Source: Phycisphaeraceae bacterium (GTDB lineage: Bacteria > Planctomycetota > Phycisphaerae > Phycisphaerales > Phycisphaeraceae). From it: a stretch of 41,288 nucleotides of DNA. Below the pieces are notes generated by a model. It was not told the origin of the DNA. It did not search any database and was given only the letters and a program-made list of their open reading frames with translations. Shown here in pieces: positions 1-8,566 of this stretch. The translations under genes were made by a program, and so were the position numbers. Where the stretch lies: contig JAFIFY010000041.1 of NCBI GenBank assembly GCA_020831765.1, forward strand, positions 1 through 41,288. The letters run 5' to 3'. Each line of letters opens with the position of its first letter. Position 1 is the first letter of the stretch.

Positions 1-1079
1 TCGCGCGTAGTCTGGACGATCGCCGGGAAGCCGAATGTTTGCGCTTGGCCTGCGATCTCCTGGCACAGCTTGTCCGCGCGCCCGTGGCAACCGCCGCTGA
101 TCGCCTCCTCGAGCTTGACCAGCAGGTCCTCAAGCGCTTCAAGGTAACGCAGGATCAATGGCCTGATTGCTTCGTTCGTCCAGTGAGTGCTCAGCAGTTT
201 TGAACCATCGTGCCCGCCTCGGCCTGTCTTGCGGAGAAAGCGGTTCAACGCTCCTCGCAGCGTCTCAAAGCCACATGACTGGTCAAGGATCAGGTCAGCC
301 CCAAACTGCATGAATCGCCGAGCGATCAGCGGCTTGCACGTCGCCAGCCAGACCACCACCGGGCCGGAGTAGCCGACATGACGGATCGCCTTGATATTGG
401 CCAGCGACTCTCCGCTTACTTCCCGAAGATTGACAACCAGTAGCTCGGTTTCATGTTCCTTGATCCGTTGCATGGCCTCCTGGGCGTTGGCCGCCGACTG
501 GACCTGCGCCCCGGCTTCAACAAGCTGAAACCGCATCAACTCGCGTTGTACATCGCAAGCATCAAGCAACAGGATGTGGCCATCAAGAGATTCCGGCCCG
601 GTGTCGGCAAAACCACCGGATTCGGCATCCTCCGGATCAAGGAAATCCTCAAGATTGATCGGCCGATCAAACTTGACCCCGACTTCATGAATGCGACCGC
701 CAATCAGTCGGCAGTGGCGCACCGTCCCTCTCACCACCTCGGCCCCATTCGCCGCCGAGCCGCCATTCGCGCGGCTCTTGAGAATCACAAAGCAAGGTGA
801 ACCCGGGTAGACGAACGAGCCGTGTAGAAACCCGATGCCCGAACGGCTCAGGCTCCGGGGTCGCACCAGACACCGGAGCTGGCTTCGCCCGGGATGCTCG
901 ATCCCCACCATCAGCCCTCCGGCCGGTCGAAACGGGTAACGGGGGTCCTCACGGCGACTGGTGCTCGAAGCGACGCCGGCCTGTGAATCCAATCGCCTCA
1001 GTATTTCATGCTGCTCCCTGTCGGAAAGTCGAAGCAGGTCCTGACACTTATGATTGTTCTGCAAGCTCGTATAGTCCAT
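1..1079 (-). CDS. PilZ / degenerate receiver / HPt-like protein (3' truncated by window edge)
   Basis: The frame is open from an ATG at 1079 to the window edge (359 codons visible), so the C-terminus is missing. GGAAG lies 9 nt before the ATG. Residues ~42-140 look like a PilZ domain: an RREDPRYPFRP stretch matches the RxxxR c-di-GMP motif, and SLSRSGIGF matches DxSxxG with the Asp replaced by Ser. Residues ~167-283 look like a response-regulator receiver (LLLDACDVQREL). The phospho-acceptor position reads LLVVNL, with Asn217 instead of Asp, and the conserved Lys near the end appears to be Gln. Residues ~300-359 resemble an HPt helix bundle, but AHxLKGxA reads CQEIAGQA, so the phospho-His is absent. 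The order suggests a cytoplasmic c-di-GMP-linked scaffold or sensor without phosphotransfer chemistry. The PilZ and receiver calls are fairly safe; the HPt call is weaker. Confidence 0.75.
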   Translation of the reverse strand, partial: MDYTSLQNNHKCQDLLRLSDREQHEILRRLDSQAGVASSTSRREDPRYPFRPAGGLMVGIEHPGRSQLRCLVRPRSLSRSGIGFLHGSFVYPGSPCFVILKSRANGGSAANGAEVVRGTVRHCRLIGGRIHEVGVKFDRPINLEDFLDPEDAESGGFADTGPESLDGHILLLDACDVQRELMRFQLVEAGAQVQSAANAQEAMQRIKEHETELLVVNLREVSGESLANIKAIRHVGYSGPVVVWLATCKPLIARRFMQFGADLILDQSCGFETLRGALNRFLRKTGRGGHDGSKLLSTHWTNEAIRPLILRYLEALEDLLVKLEEAISGGCHGRADKLCQEIAGQAQTFGFPAIVQTTR

Positions 1080-1372
1080 GGATTGAGCTTCCGAGATTCC
1101 GTGGGAAACAACCCGGAAGCCGCGATCTGAAACCATACCCGGCCGGCCTGCCTGCCGCCGAACCAGATGACCATAAACCAGAACGGCTGCCTCTGGCGCA
1201 GGCGCTAATCTTCCAATTCTTTCGTCTTGGAAGGGAGCCTCATTAAGTCCTAACCACAAAATCGGGGCTTTCCCTGATTCACCCAAGGGGGCGATCCCTT
1301 GAGCACCTGACGACCGATAACGGTGAATACCGAGCCAGAGCGGAAGTGCTCCCACGTCGCCAGATTCCGGGC

Positions 1373-2794
1373 TCATGATGGTCCGACGGTTTGCCAGGCC
1401 GAGTTCTTTGCCGACCATCTACGCGCCTGCTCGTTGACAAGCTGGTAGACCGAATCAAGGATTCGGCGGTACGCCCACGCCCGCTGGGCATCATTCTCGA
1501 TCGCCCGGGCGCGGCCAAAGGCTTCGACGACCTGACGGTGCGCCGGCTCGCCCAGGATATCCCGGACCTGGCCGATCAAGCCTTCGATCGCCACTTCGTA
1601 GATCGCCGCGCAAGCCTCGTGTTGCCCGGCATTGAAGATCGGCACACCCCGACGGATCGCCAGTTCGATGATCGAGCGCATCCGCTCAATCTGGCTGGCC
1701 GGCTCTATAGCGGACTCAGCCGGAAGCAACACCCGATCAATCCGGACAATCACCCACTTTCCGGGGTTCCGGCGATATTCCTGGACGTTCGCATCGCCAA
1801 TCTTGACCGTACCAGCCGCCGCGATCTCAACCTCCCGCCCACCCAGGGTGCGGACGGCCTCAGTGCCAAGCAGCAGTTCGCCGGAAACCACGTGGTTCAG
1901 AAGCAAAGCGCGGAGTTGATCGCGACCCGCCGCCGAACCCAGAAATTCGAGAGTCGCTCCATCAACAGCGCCAAAGGCATCATCGCCCGGGGCAAGCAGT
2001 GTGATCGATCCCCGTCCGGCCAGTTCTTCGGAAAGGCCCGAGGCGGTCAGGAGCTGAGCCAGCACGGACAGTTCCGGGTCAGCCTTCACACCTTCAACGA
2101 CTGAAAGAGCAACCCGCCGACCATGGTCCCCATTTGCATGGTCCGTTGCCGAAGTCTCCGTCGCATCCGGTGCTGAGCCCGCCGCGTTCTCCGGACTTTG
2201 TCTGATCGCTTCAATTCGATCAATCTCCAATCGGAAGGCACCGTCACTGCCATCGTAGATAGTCAAACCCAGCGAACGGATATCGCGTGCCCTCAAGGCC
2301 GGTGCTCGCCGCACTTCCCGACCGAACACTGAAAACTGGAACTTCGAAAACGGCAGAACGATCTCGGACCATTCCCCCGCTTCGGTGGCGAACGACTGCC
2401 GATATGAGCCTGCCGCCAGACGATCGGTTGTTCTCAAATCGAACCAATAGCTTCGGCCATCCCCGCGAACACGGACTCGGATGGCATCAAAATCCTCCAG
2501 ACCGTCGAGCATCGGACGGGTGCGTATCTGCGAGAACCCACCATTGTTGTCCAGCGAAAGGATGCCGCCGAACATCAGCGTCCGGGATGAGGTTATTCGA
2601 AAGCCGCCCTGCGAGACCCCGCCCATGACGTTGTCGTTAACGGTCTGCCATACCGCGGATTGCCGCTCATCCGCAAAATCGAACAGGACACGGGCATCAT
2701 CCGAAGCCCGGGCCATACCCGCCGCGAATGTGCAAAGGGACACGGCAGCGGCCAGGCCCGCGACGGCGGGGATCAATCGAAAAAACATTTCCAT
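1373..2794 (-). CDS. Secreted CIA30-fasciclin two-domain protein
   Basis: 473 aa. The start is ATGGAAATG at 2794, preceded by AAGGAG at 8 nt. Residues 1-30 form a signal peptide ending near GMARA. Residues ~35-193 match the CIA30/NDUFAF1-type jelly roll (for example VNDNVMGGVSQGGF, FDAIRVRVRGDG, RDIRSLGLTIYDG). Residues ~228-356 match a fasciclin (FAS1) domain (SITLLAPGDDAFGAVDG, LLNHVVSGELL, IVRIDRVLLP). The final ~115 residues are mostly helical and unassigned. CIA30 domains occur in complex I assembly factors and in bacterial carbohydrate-binding-like proteins; FAS1 domains mediate adhesion. The product is most likely periplasmic or extracellular. It is divergent from mfd and appears monocistronic. 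Its substrate or partner is unknown. Confidence 0.8.
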   Translation of the reverse strand: MEMFFRLIPAVAGLAAAVSLCTFAAGMARASDDARVLFDFADERQSAVWQTVNDNVMGGVSQGGFRITSSRTLMFGGILSLDNNGGFSQIRTRPMLDGLEDFDAIRVRVRGDGRSYWFDLRTTDRLAAGSYRQSFATEAGEWSEIVLPFSKFQFSVFGREVRRAPALRARDIRSLGLTIYDGSDGAFRLEIDRIEAIRQSPENAAGSAPDATETSATDHANGDHGRRVALSVVEGVKADPELSVLAQLLTASGLSEELAGRGSITLLAPGDDAFGAVDGATLEFLGSAAGRDQLRALLLNHVVSGELLLGTEAVRTLGGREVEIAAAGTVKIGDANVQEYRRNPGKWVIVRIDRVLLPAESAIEPASQIERMRSIIELAIRRGVPIFNAGQHEACAAIYEVAIEGLIGQVRDILGEPAHRQVVEAFGRARAIENDAQRAWAYRRILDSVYQLVNEQARRWSAKNSAWQTVGPS

Positions 2795-3000
2795 TTTCTA
2801 GCTCCTTGGAGGACGCTTGCCTCCGAGAACGTTAGCCCCGACCCCGGAGAAAATCAATCATAACGTTCAAGTCGTTCATAACGCTCTTTCCTCAGGGCCG
2901 GATATCCGCTCCCAGGAGCCCGGACCACGCTCATCGCTGGCCACAGACCGCCGCGCCCAGTGACAGCCACGCCGCGCACCCGTATCCTTCACCACCAAGC

Positions 3001-6000
3001 ATGCGATCCGCATCGCCCCAAAGCTGGCCGGAAATGCTTCTGGCCGATGAGAAAACCGGCGAACTGGCCAGCCGTCTTCAGGCGGGCCAGGAAGTTGCTG
3101 TGCGCGGATTGGCGGGGTCGAGCGGCCACTTGCTGGCTTCGCTCCTGGCTCGAAAGCTGGGCCGTTGCATCCTTCTGGCCGTCGCCCATCTCGATGAGGC
3201 CGAGGATGCTTACGAAGATGCCCGGCTCCTGGATGCCCGCCTCGGACCGATTCCCCTGATGCGATTTCCCGCCCTCGAGCAGTTGCCCGGCGAGACAGGC
3301 ATCAGCCTGGAACTGGTCGGCGAACGTCTGGCCATGGTCGACCAACTGACCAGGGCACCCAGGGAAGCCCAGCCGCGTCTGGTCATCGCATCGATCAGCG
3401 CCCTGATGCAGAGCGTGCCCTGTCCGCAAGACCTCGGCTCGTTCCAATTTCAGATCGCCCGCGATCAGCCGCTTCAGCCCGGCGCGCTGATCGACTGGCT
3501 GGACCGCGCCGGCTACCAGCGCACCGAAGCCATTGAACAGCCGGGCGACTTCGCCATGCGCGGCGGGATCATCGACATCTTCGTACCCTCGACCCAAGTC
3601 GACGAGGACGATCCGACCACCTCGGCACCGCTACCCATCCGGCTCGATTTCTTCGGCGATGAGGTCGAATCGATCCGCATCATCGACACACAGACCATGG
3701 GATCGGGCAGGCAACTCGACCAGATTCGCATCATCGGCGCCTCGGCCGGAGCCTTGCAGTCCGATGCCCGAACCGTCAACCTCATCGATCTGCTGCCTTC
3801 GGATCACATCAGCCTTCTGCTTGAACCCATGGAGTTGGCCGAACAGGGCCGAGGCTATTACGAACGTCTTGTCGATCCACGGGGCATCTACCCCCCCGCC
3901 GCCGTGCTACAGAAACTCACCCGGGGCGCTCATGCCCAGGTCAGCGGCATGATCATCGGGACCAACACCCAGCCGCTGACGTTGCCGGTCCGTCCGCTCG
4001 AGCCGTTCGATCAGGATCGAACCGGCACCATCCATGAACTGGTCCAACGCGCTCAACAGGCCAGGCTGGTGGTGCTCTGCGGCAAGCCGGCCGAGGAATC
4101 GCGGCTTGGCGAGTTGATTGATGAACATCATCCTGATGTGGATCCGCGACCGGCCATCGAGCCGGGTGAACTGCACCGGGGCTTTGTCTGGGGCGATCTG
4201 CATCTGGTCTCGAACGCGGAGATTTTCCATCGTTACCAGAATCGGCGGCGCGTCCGGCGCCTGGGCACCGTCGGCCTGCCGACGCCCGATCGGCCGATGG
4301 ATGTCTTTTTTGATCTTGAACCGGGCGATGCGGTGGTACACATCGACCATGGTGTTGCGATCTTCAAAGGCTTGAGAACGTTGCGCCGCAAGGGAGAGGC
4401 GCACGAGGTACTGACCCTCGAGTTCCACGGCGGAGCCCTTCTGCATGTACCGGTCAGCAACATCGAGCAGGTGCAGAAATACGTCGGTGGCATGCACGCC
4501 ACGCCGCCGTTGAGTGTGCTCGGGGGTCGGCGCTGGTCGCGCCAGAAGCAGGAAGCGGCCCATGCCGCGCGTGATCTGGCCCGGCAGATGCTTCAGATTC
4601 AGGCCGCGCGCAACGCCATGCCGGGCATCAGCTATCCGGCCGATACCCGCTGGCAGCGCGAGTTTGAAGCGGCGTTCCCCTATGAGGAGACCGAAGATCA
4701 ACTCGCCGCCCTGGCCGAAATCAAGAAGAACATGGCCGATCCGCGGCCGATGGATCGACTCATCTGCGGTGATGTCGGGTTCGGCAAGACAGAGCTGGCC
4801 ATCCGCGCCGCCTTCAAAGCCGTCGAGAGCGGCCGGCAGGTCGCCGTTCTCGTGCCCACCACGGTGCTGGCCGAACAGCACGAACGCACGTTCAACGAAC
4901 GCATGGCCGAGTATCCCTTCCGGATCGAGTCGGTCAGCCGGTTCAAGACCGGATCGGAACAGGACCAGATCCTGGCCGAACTGGCGGCGGGAAGGGTGGA
5001 CATCATCATCGGCACGCACCGGTTGCTGAGCGGGGATGTGAAATTCGCCGACCTGGGCCTGGTGGTCATTGATGAGGAACAGCGCTTCGGGGTGGAACAC
5101 AAGAATCGGCTCTTCCAGTTCCGGTTGACCGCCGATGTGCTGACGCTCAGCGCCACGCCGATTCCGCGAACACTGCACATGTCCATGCTTCGCCTCCGCG
5201 ATATCTCATCACTGGCCACGCCCCCCGCCGACCGCCGCGCGGTGGTCACCGAGGTCATGGCCTACAACGGCGATCACATTCAACAGGCCATTCGCCGCGA
5301 ACTTGCCCGCGATGGCCAGGTATTCTTCGTCCACAATCGCATCCACAACATCCAGCGGATCGCCGACCGCATCCAGGCACTGGTGCCCGAGGCCCGCATC
5401 GTCATCGGCCACGGCCAGATGCCCAGCCGCGAGCTCGAGGCGGTCATGCTCAAGTTCATGCGCCACGAGGCGGATGTCCTGGTCAGCACGACCATCATCG
5501 AAAGCGGCATCGATATCCCCACCGCCAACACCATGTTCATTCACGAGGCCGATCACTTCGGCCTGGCCGATCTGCACCAGCTTCGTGGCCGCGTCGGCCG
5601 TTATCGCAACAGGGCCTACTGCTACCTGCTGCTGCCCGAGGATCGGCCCGTGACCGACAGTGCGCGGAAGCGGCTACGGGCGATCGAGCAGTTCGCCATG
5701 CTGGGCGCCGGGTTCAAGATCGCGATGCGGGATCTGGAAATCCGCGGCGCCGGAAACCTCCTTGGCAAAGAACAGAGCGGCCACATTGCCGCCGTGGGCT
5801 ATCAGATGTACTGCATGCTGCTGGAACGGGAAGCGGGCAAGCTCCGCAATGAAGAGGCCCTCGAACCGCCGTCGTCGCATCTGGAGCTGGGCATCACGGC
5901 GGTGTTGGATAAGGCCTGGATTCGCAGCGATAAGTTCCGCATGGATGCCTACCGCCGACTCGGCCGCGCCGCGACCCTGACCGACCTTGACCAGGTCATC

Positions 6001-6468
6001 AACGCGCTGATCGAGGCCTACGGCGAGCCTTCACCGGTCGCCCAGCTCTATATCGATCTGGTCGAACTCCGCGTCGCCACGGCCATCCATCGCATCGATT
6101 CGCTCAAACGCGATCAGCAGGACCTGATCTTCACCACGGCCCAGCCACGCGAGCTCGAACCCCTGTTCGCCCACGCGCCCGGACGAACCAGCTTGATCGA
6201 TCAGCACACCGTTTACTGGCGGCCGCCCCCGGCCTACATGGACAACACCTCCACCATGCTCGCCGTGCTGCGCAAGCTGCTGGTCCGTCCCTTGCGAGAC
6301 CGCGACGGCCCGCGGGATGCCACCACGCCCGCGAGGGCGGCCGATGGTCAGGAGCGATCAACCCCGGCCACGGCCAATGAAGCATCGGCGACATCTCGCT
6401 TGGCCGAGATTCGGCGCGGCAGGAAAGCCGATGCGCCAAGCCAACCCAATGCCGCCCCACCGCCGTAA
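3001..6468 (+). CDS. mfd: Transcription-repair coupling factor Mfd
   Basis: 1155 aa, the usual length for Mfd, the ATP-dependent translocase that removes stalled RNA polymerase at lesions and recruits UvrA. Residues ~20-340 are the UvrB-like N-terminal region (FAMRGGIIDIF, IRLDFFGDEVESIR). Residues ~435-500 are the RNA-polymerase-interacting CarD-like domain (GDAVVHIDHGVAIFKGL). The motor has Walker A GDVGFGKTE at ~590, DEEQ at ~691, and the second helicase lobe with STTIIESGIDIPTANT and the QLRGRVGR motif. The TRCF C-terminal domain spans ~960-1045. The last ~55 residues are a low-complexity Ala/Pro/Arg tail that overlaps the opposite-strand VanZ gene. No strong Shine-Dalgarno precedes the ATG, so the start is less certain than the gene. 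Confidence 0.97.
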   Translation: MRSASPQSWPEMLLADEKTGELASRLQAGQEVAVRGLAGSSGHLLASLLARKLGRCILLAVAHLDEAEDAYEDARLLDARLGPIPLMRFPALEQLPGETGISLELVGERLAMVDQLTRAPREAQPRLVIASISALMQSVPCPQDLGSFQFQIARDQPLQPGALIDWLDRAGYQRTEAIEQPGDFAMRGGIIDIFVPSTQVDEDDPTTSAPLPIRLDFFGDEVESIRIIDTQTMGSGRQLDQIRIIGASAGALQSDARTVNLIDLLPSDHISLLLEPMELAEQGRGYYERLVDPRGIYPPAAVLQKLTRGAHAQVSGMIIGTNTQPLTLPVRPLEPFDQDRTGTIHELVQRAQQARLVVLCGKPAEESRLGELIDEHHPDVDPRPAIEPGELHRGFVWGDLHLVSNAEIFHRYQNRRRVRRLGTVGLPTPDRPMDVFFDLEPGDAVVHIDHGVAIFKGLRTLRRKGEAHEVLTLEFHGGALLHVPVSNIEQVQKYVGGMHATPPLSVLGGRRWSRQKQEAAHAARDLARQMLQIQAARNAMPGISYPADTRWQREFEAAFPYEETEDQLAALAEIKKNMADPRPMDRLICGDVGFGKTELAIRAAFKAVESGRQVAVLVPTTVLAEQHERTFNERMAEYPFRIESVSRFKTGSEQDQILAELAAGRVDIIIGTHRLLSGDVKFADLGLVVIDEEQRFGVEHKNRLFQFRLTADVLTLSATPIPRTLHMSMLRLRDISSLATPPADRRAVVTEVMAYNGDHIQQAIRRELARDGQVFFVHNRIHNIQRIADRIQALVPEARIVIGHGQMPSRELEAVMLKFMRHEADVLVSTTIIESGIDIPTANTMFIHEADHFGLADLHQLRGRVGRYRNRAYCYLLLPEDRPVTDSARKRLRAIEQFAMLGAGFKIAMRDLEIRGAGNLLGKEQSGHIAAVGYQMYCMLLEREAGKLRNEEALEPPSSHLELGITAVLDKAWIRSDKFRMDAYRRLGRAATLTDLDQVINALIEAYGEPSPVAQLYIDLVELRVATAIHRIDSLKRDQQDLIFTTAQPRELEPLFAHAPGRTSLIDQHTVYWRPPPAYMDNTSTMLAVLRKLLVRPLRDRDGPRDATTPARAADGQERSTPATANEASATSRLAEIRRGRKADAPSQPNAAPPP

Positions 6469-7904
6469 GCGATGCAATCGGTCAGGCTCGGCGTTGGCGA
6501 ACCGTAGCGATCCGACTCCATCACACCCTGGAGCATCTCCACCGCCAACCCGAAGCCCAACACCAGTCCAACCACCAGCCAAATTGCCCGGCCCGGCCTG
6601 AGCCTGCCATCGAGGGCGAACGCGAAGAACGCTCCGGCCGGCGCCATGAGCAACATCATGATCGTGAACTTCTGCAACGCCCGCCATTCACCAGCCCAGT
6701 ACATCGAAGCAAACGGCCAGTCAATCATGCTCATCCAGCGTTCCTGGATATAGCTCCATTCCAGGCGAAGCCGCCAGGGCCGGGTCAGCAGGCCGCCGAC
6801 CACCGCAAGATAAAGCCAGCCAAAAGCCATCCCGACTTCGAACCTCAACCCACTGGACCAGTGCTTACCCATGCGAAGGCCGCCGCGCTGATCCACCACA
6901 CGGCCGATCAACAGGTGGGCCAATAGCGCGGCCATGATGCCCAACAGCGGCGAGGTCACATCGCTCATCGCCGACGCCAGTGGCAGCCGAGCGATCTCCA
7001 CCATCACCGTGAACACCGCCATCAACACCGCCGTTTCGCCCAGGGTTCGAGGGCCGAGGCGGAAGTAATCCCAGCCCAATCGAAGCCACAAAGCCACCGG
7101 AAGCCAGATCAACAGCTTCCTGATGTGGTAGAACCACCACGCCCATGCAGCATCCGGGTCATAAGCGAAGGGACGGAGGATGATCAGTCCATCGTTCCAT
7201 TTCCGCTCGAGCACGCTCAGATTGAGCCGTAGATCGAACGGAAGCAGCAGGAAAAACACCAACGCCAGCGGGTAGATCGAAAGCAGCGCCTTACGCGCTT
7301 CGGCGCGGCGGAATGGATCGACCATGGCGCCAAGAGCACGGAGAATCGCCGCTCCCGACAGCCCCCCGGCCGCCCAACCCAGGACCAGACCCACCCAACC
7401 GGTATAAACATCGCTCCAGGTGCTTACCCGGACGGTGGCCCAAAGCTGTGTGAATTCGATGGCGATCGGGAACAGAACGATGATGAGCCACGCCAGGGCA
7501 CCGAAGACCAACTTGGCGGCCGGATCACGGAAACTGAGAATGCCGATCGCCAGCAGGAATCCCAACGGCAGCATCGCGACCAAATGGGTCATCAGCCCGG
7601 GGAGCCGCTCTTGCGTGCGAGCCAGGAGCGGAAGCTCGGTGAATTGACGCCAGCCTTCGGCAAGCGTGAAGCGTTCAAACTCCATCGGAACCAGGGCCAG
7701 ATACCAGACCAGCAGCATGTAACCCAGCGCACACAGCGTCATGATCCCCGGCCTGCGGACCATCGCGCCGTCCCCCACCTCGCCATCCGGGTTTCGCTCA
7801 CCGATCACCGGCGGGCGATTGGAAACCCGCGACGAGCCCCCGTGAGGCCCGATGCGCTTCCCGCGCCCGGCTGTGCGACCATCACCCTTGGCATTTTCCG
7901 ACAT
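6348..7904 (-). CDS. VanZ-family integral membrane protein with two VanZ-like repeats
   Basis: 518 aa from the ATG at 7904; AGGGG lies 10 nt upstream. A GTG at 7925 would add 7 residues. After a basic N-terminal tail of ~55 residues the protein is dominated by membrane segments, about ten or more. Two regions look like VanZ repeats. The N-terminal one runs from LVWYLALVPMEF to FTQLWATVRVSTWSDVYTG. The C-terminal one ends with VEMLQGVMESDRYG and LTDCIAYGGGAALGW. Each keeps the E/Q...D...G pattern of the family. VanZ proteins are linked to teicoplanin resistance and other envelope roles, but most members have no known function. The last 121 bp overlap the 3' end of mfd on the other strand. Confidence 0.8.
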   Translation of the reverse strand: MSENAKGDGRTAGRGKRIGPHGGSSRVSNRPPVIGERNPDGEVGDGAMVRRPGIMTLCALGYMLLVWYLALVPMEFERFTLAEGWRQFTELPLLARTQERLPGLMTHLVAMLPLGFLLAIGILSFRDPAAKLVFGALAWLIIVLFPIAIEFTQLWATVRVSTWSDVYTGWVGLVLGWAAGGLSGAAILRALGAMVDPFRRAEARKALLSIYPLALVFFLLLPFDLRLNLSVLERKWNDGLIILRPFAYDPDAAWAWWFYHIRKLLIWLPVALWLRLGWDYFRLGPRTLGETAVLMAVFTVMVEIARLPLASAMSDVTSPLLGIMAALLAHLLIGRVVDQRGGLRMGKHWSSGLRFEVGMAFGWLYLAVVGGLLTRPWRLRLEWSYIQERWMSMIDWPFASMYWAGEWRALQKFTIMMLLMAPAGAFFAFALDGRLRPGRAIWLVVGLVLGFGLAVEMLQGVMESDRYGSPTPSLTDCIAYGGGAALGWLGASAFLPRRISAKRDVADASLAVAGVDRS

Positions 7905-8183
7905 CGATAACAAACCCCTGCCCACCGCCGGTTACAGACTATCACGCAGCACCCGGGCATGATGCACCAGCCACCGGGACCTCAAGACACCCTTCCGAAG
8001 CAGCCATTCCCATGGGCCCGTGTGCGATCGACCGGCTCGCTGCGATTTCAACGCACCGCCAGGCCGCAGTTCCCAACGGCCCTGGCCCATCAACTCGATG
8101 CATCAAGCACTTCCGCCCGGTATCGTGGAAGCACACAACAAGGTTGACGCCCTCGCCGACCGTTCATAGCATGACCGTTGCCT

Positions 8184-8256
8184 TGGCCCGTAGTTCAATC
8201 GGTAGAATGCCTGACTCTGGATCAGGAGGTTCGTGGTTCGAGTCCACGCGGGCCAG
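8184..8256 (+). tRNA. tRNA-Gln (anticodon CTG)
   Basis: A full cloverleaf can be drawn. The acceptor stem TGGCCCG/CGGGCCA has discriminator G. The D arm is TTC/GAA with loop AATCGGTA. The anticodon stem CCTGA/TCAGG encloses loop CTCTGGA, giving anticodon CTG. The T stem CGTGG/CCACG encloses TTCGAGT. The gene is 73 nt with no encoded CCA. It decodes CAG, a likely preferred Gln codon in this GC-rich genome. No neighbouring tRNA is visible. Confidence 0.96.
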
Positions 8257-8566
8257 TTTTCGGGTTTTGTTTGGTATGGGAAATCTCCCGAAATTTCGCG
8301 ATAAGTGCAGCACTTTTTGAACTTTGCGCGATCGGATGTCCGACGATCGTCCCGTTACGTTGCTTTTCATTTCCGAAGGTTGCACGCGGTTGCCGCGTTG
8401 TTTTTTGCGTCGGTGATGCGGGGGACGGGTTGGCGGGTTTCTCAACTGCGGCGTTGTCATTGCGTCCGTTGTGAGCTTCCCCGCGACTGGTGGGCGCACC
8501 GGCGATGGTCTTTGTGATGGCCTGAGCTCGATTGCCCTCCTGCTCTCCTGTTTGCCTTGCGCCCCA
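8257..8566 (+). other. Intergenic stretch without recognised gene
   Basis: About 310 bp lie between the tRNA-Gln and the 3' end of the next minus-strand gene. Open frames here are short and lack ribosome-binding sites or recognisable products. A T-rich stretch follows the tRNA (AGTTTTCGGGTTTTG) without a clear hairpin. I see no repeat or other element. Confidence 0.5.

Noticed and set aside
453-1246. Plus-strand open frames at 453-800 and 797-1246
   Set aside because: They lie opposite the PilZ-receiver gene, have no ribosome-binding site, and give compositionally odd proteins. The minus frame encodes recognisable domains.
3907-5178. 423-codon minus-strand frame inside mfd
   Set aside because: It is the antisense shadow of the conserved Mfd core.
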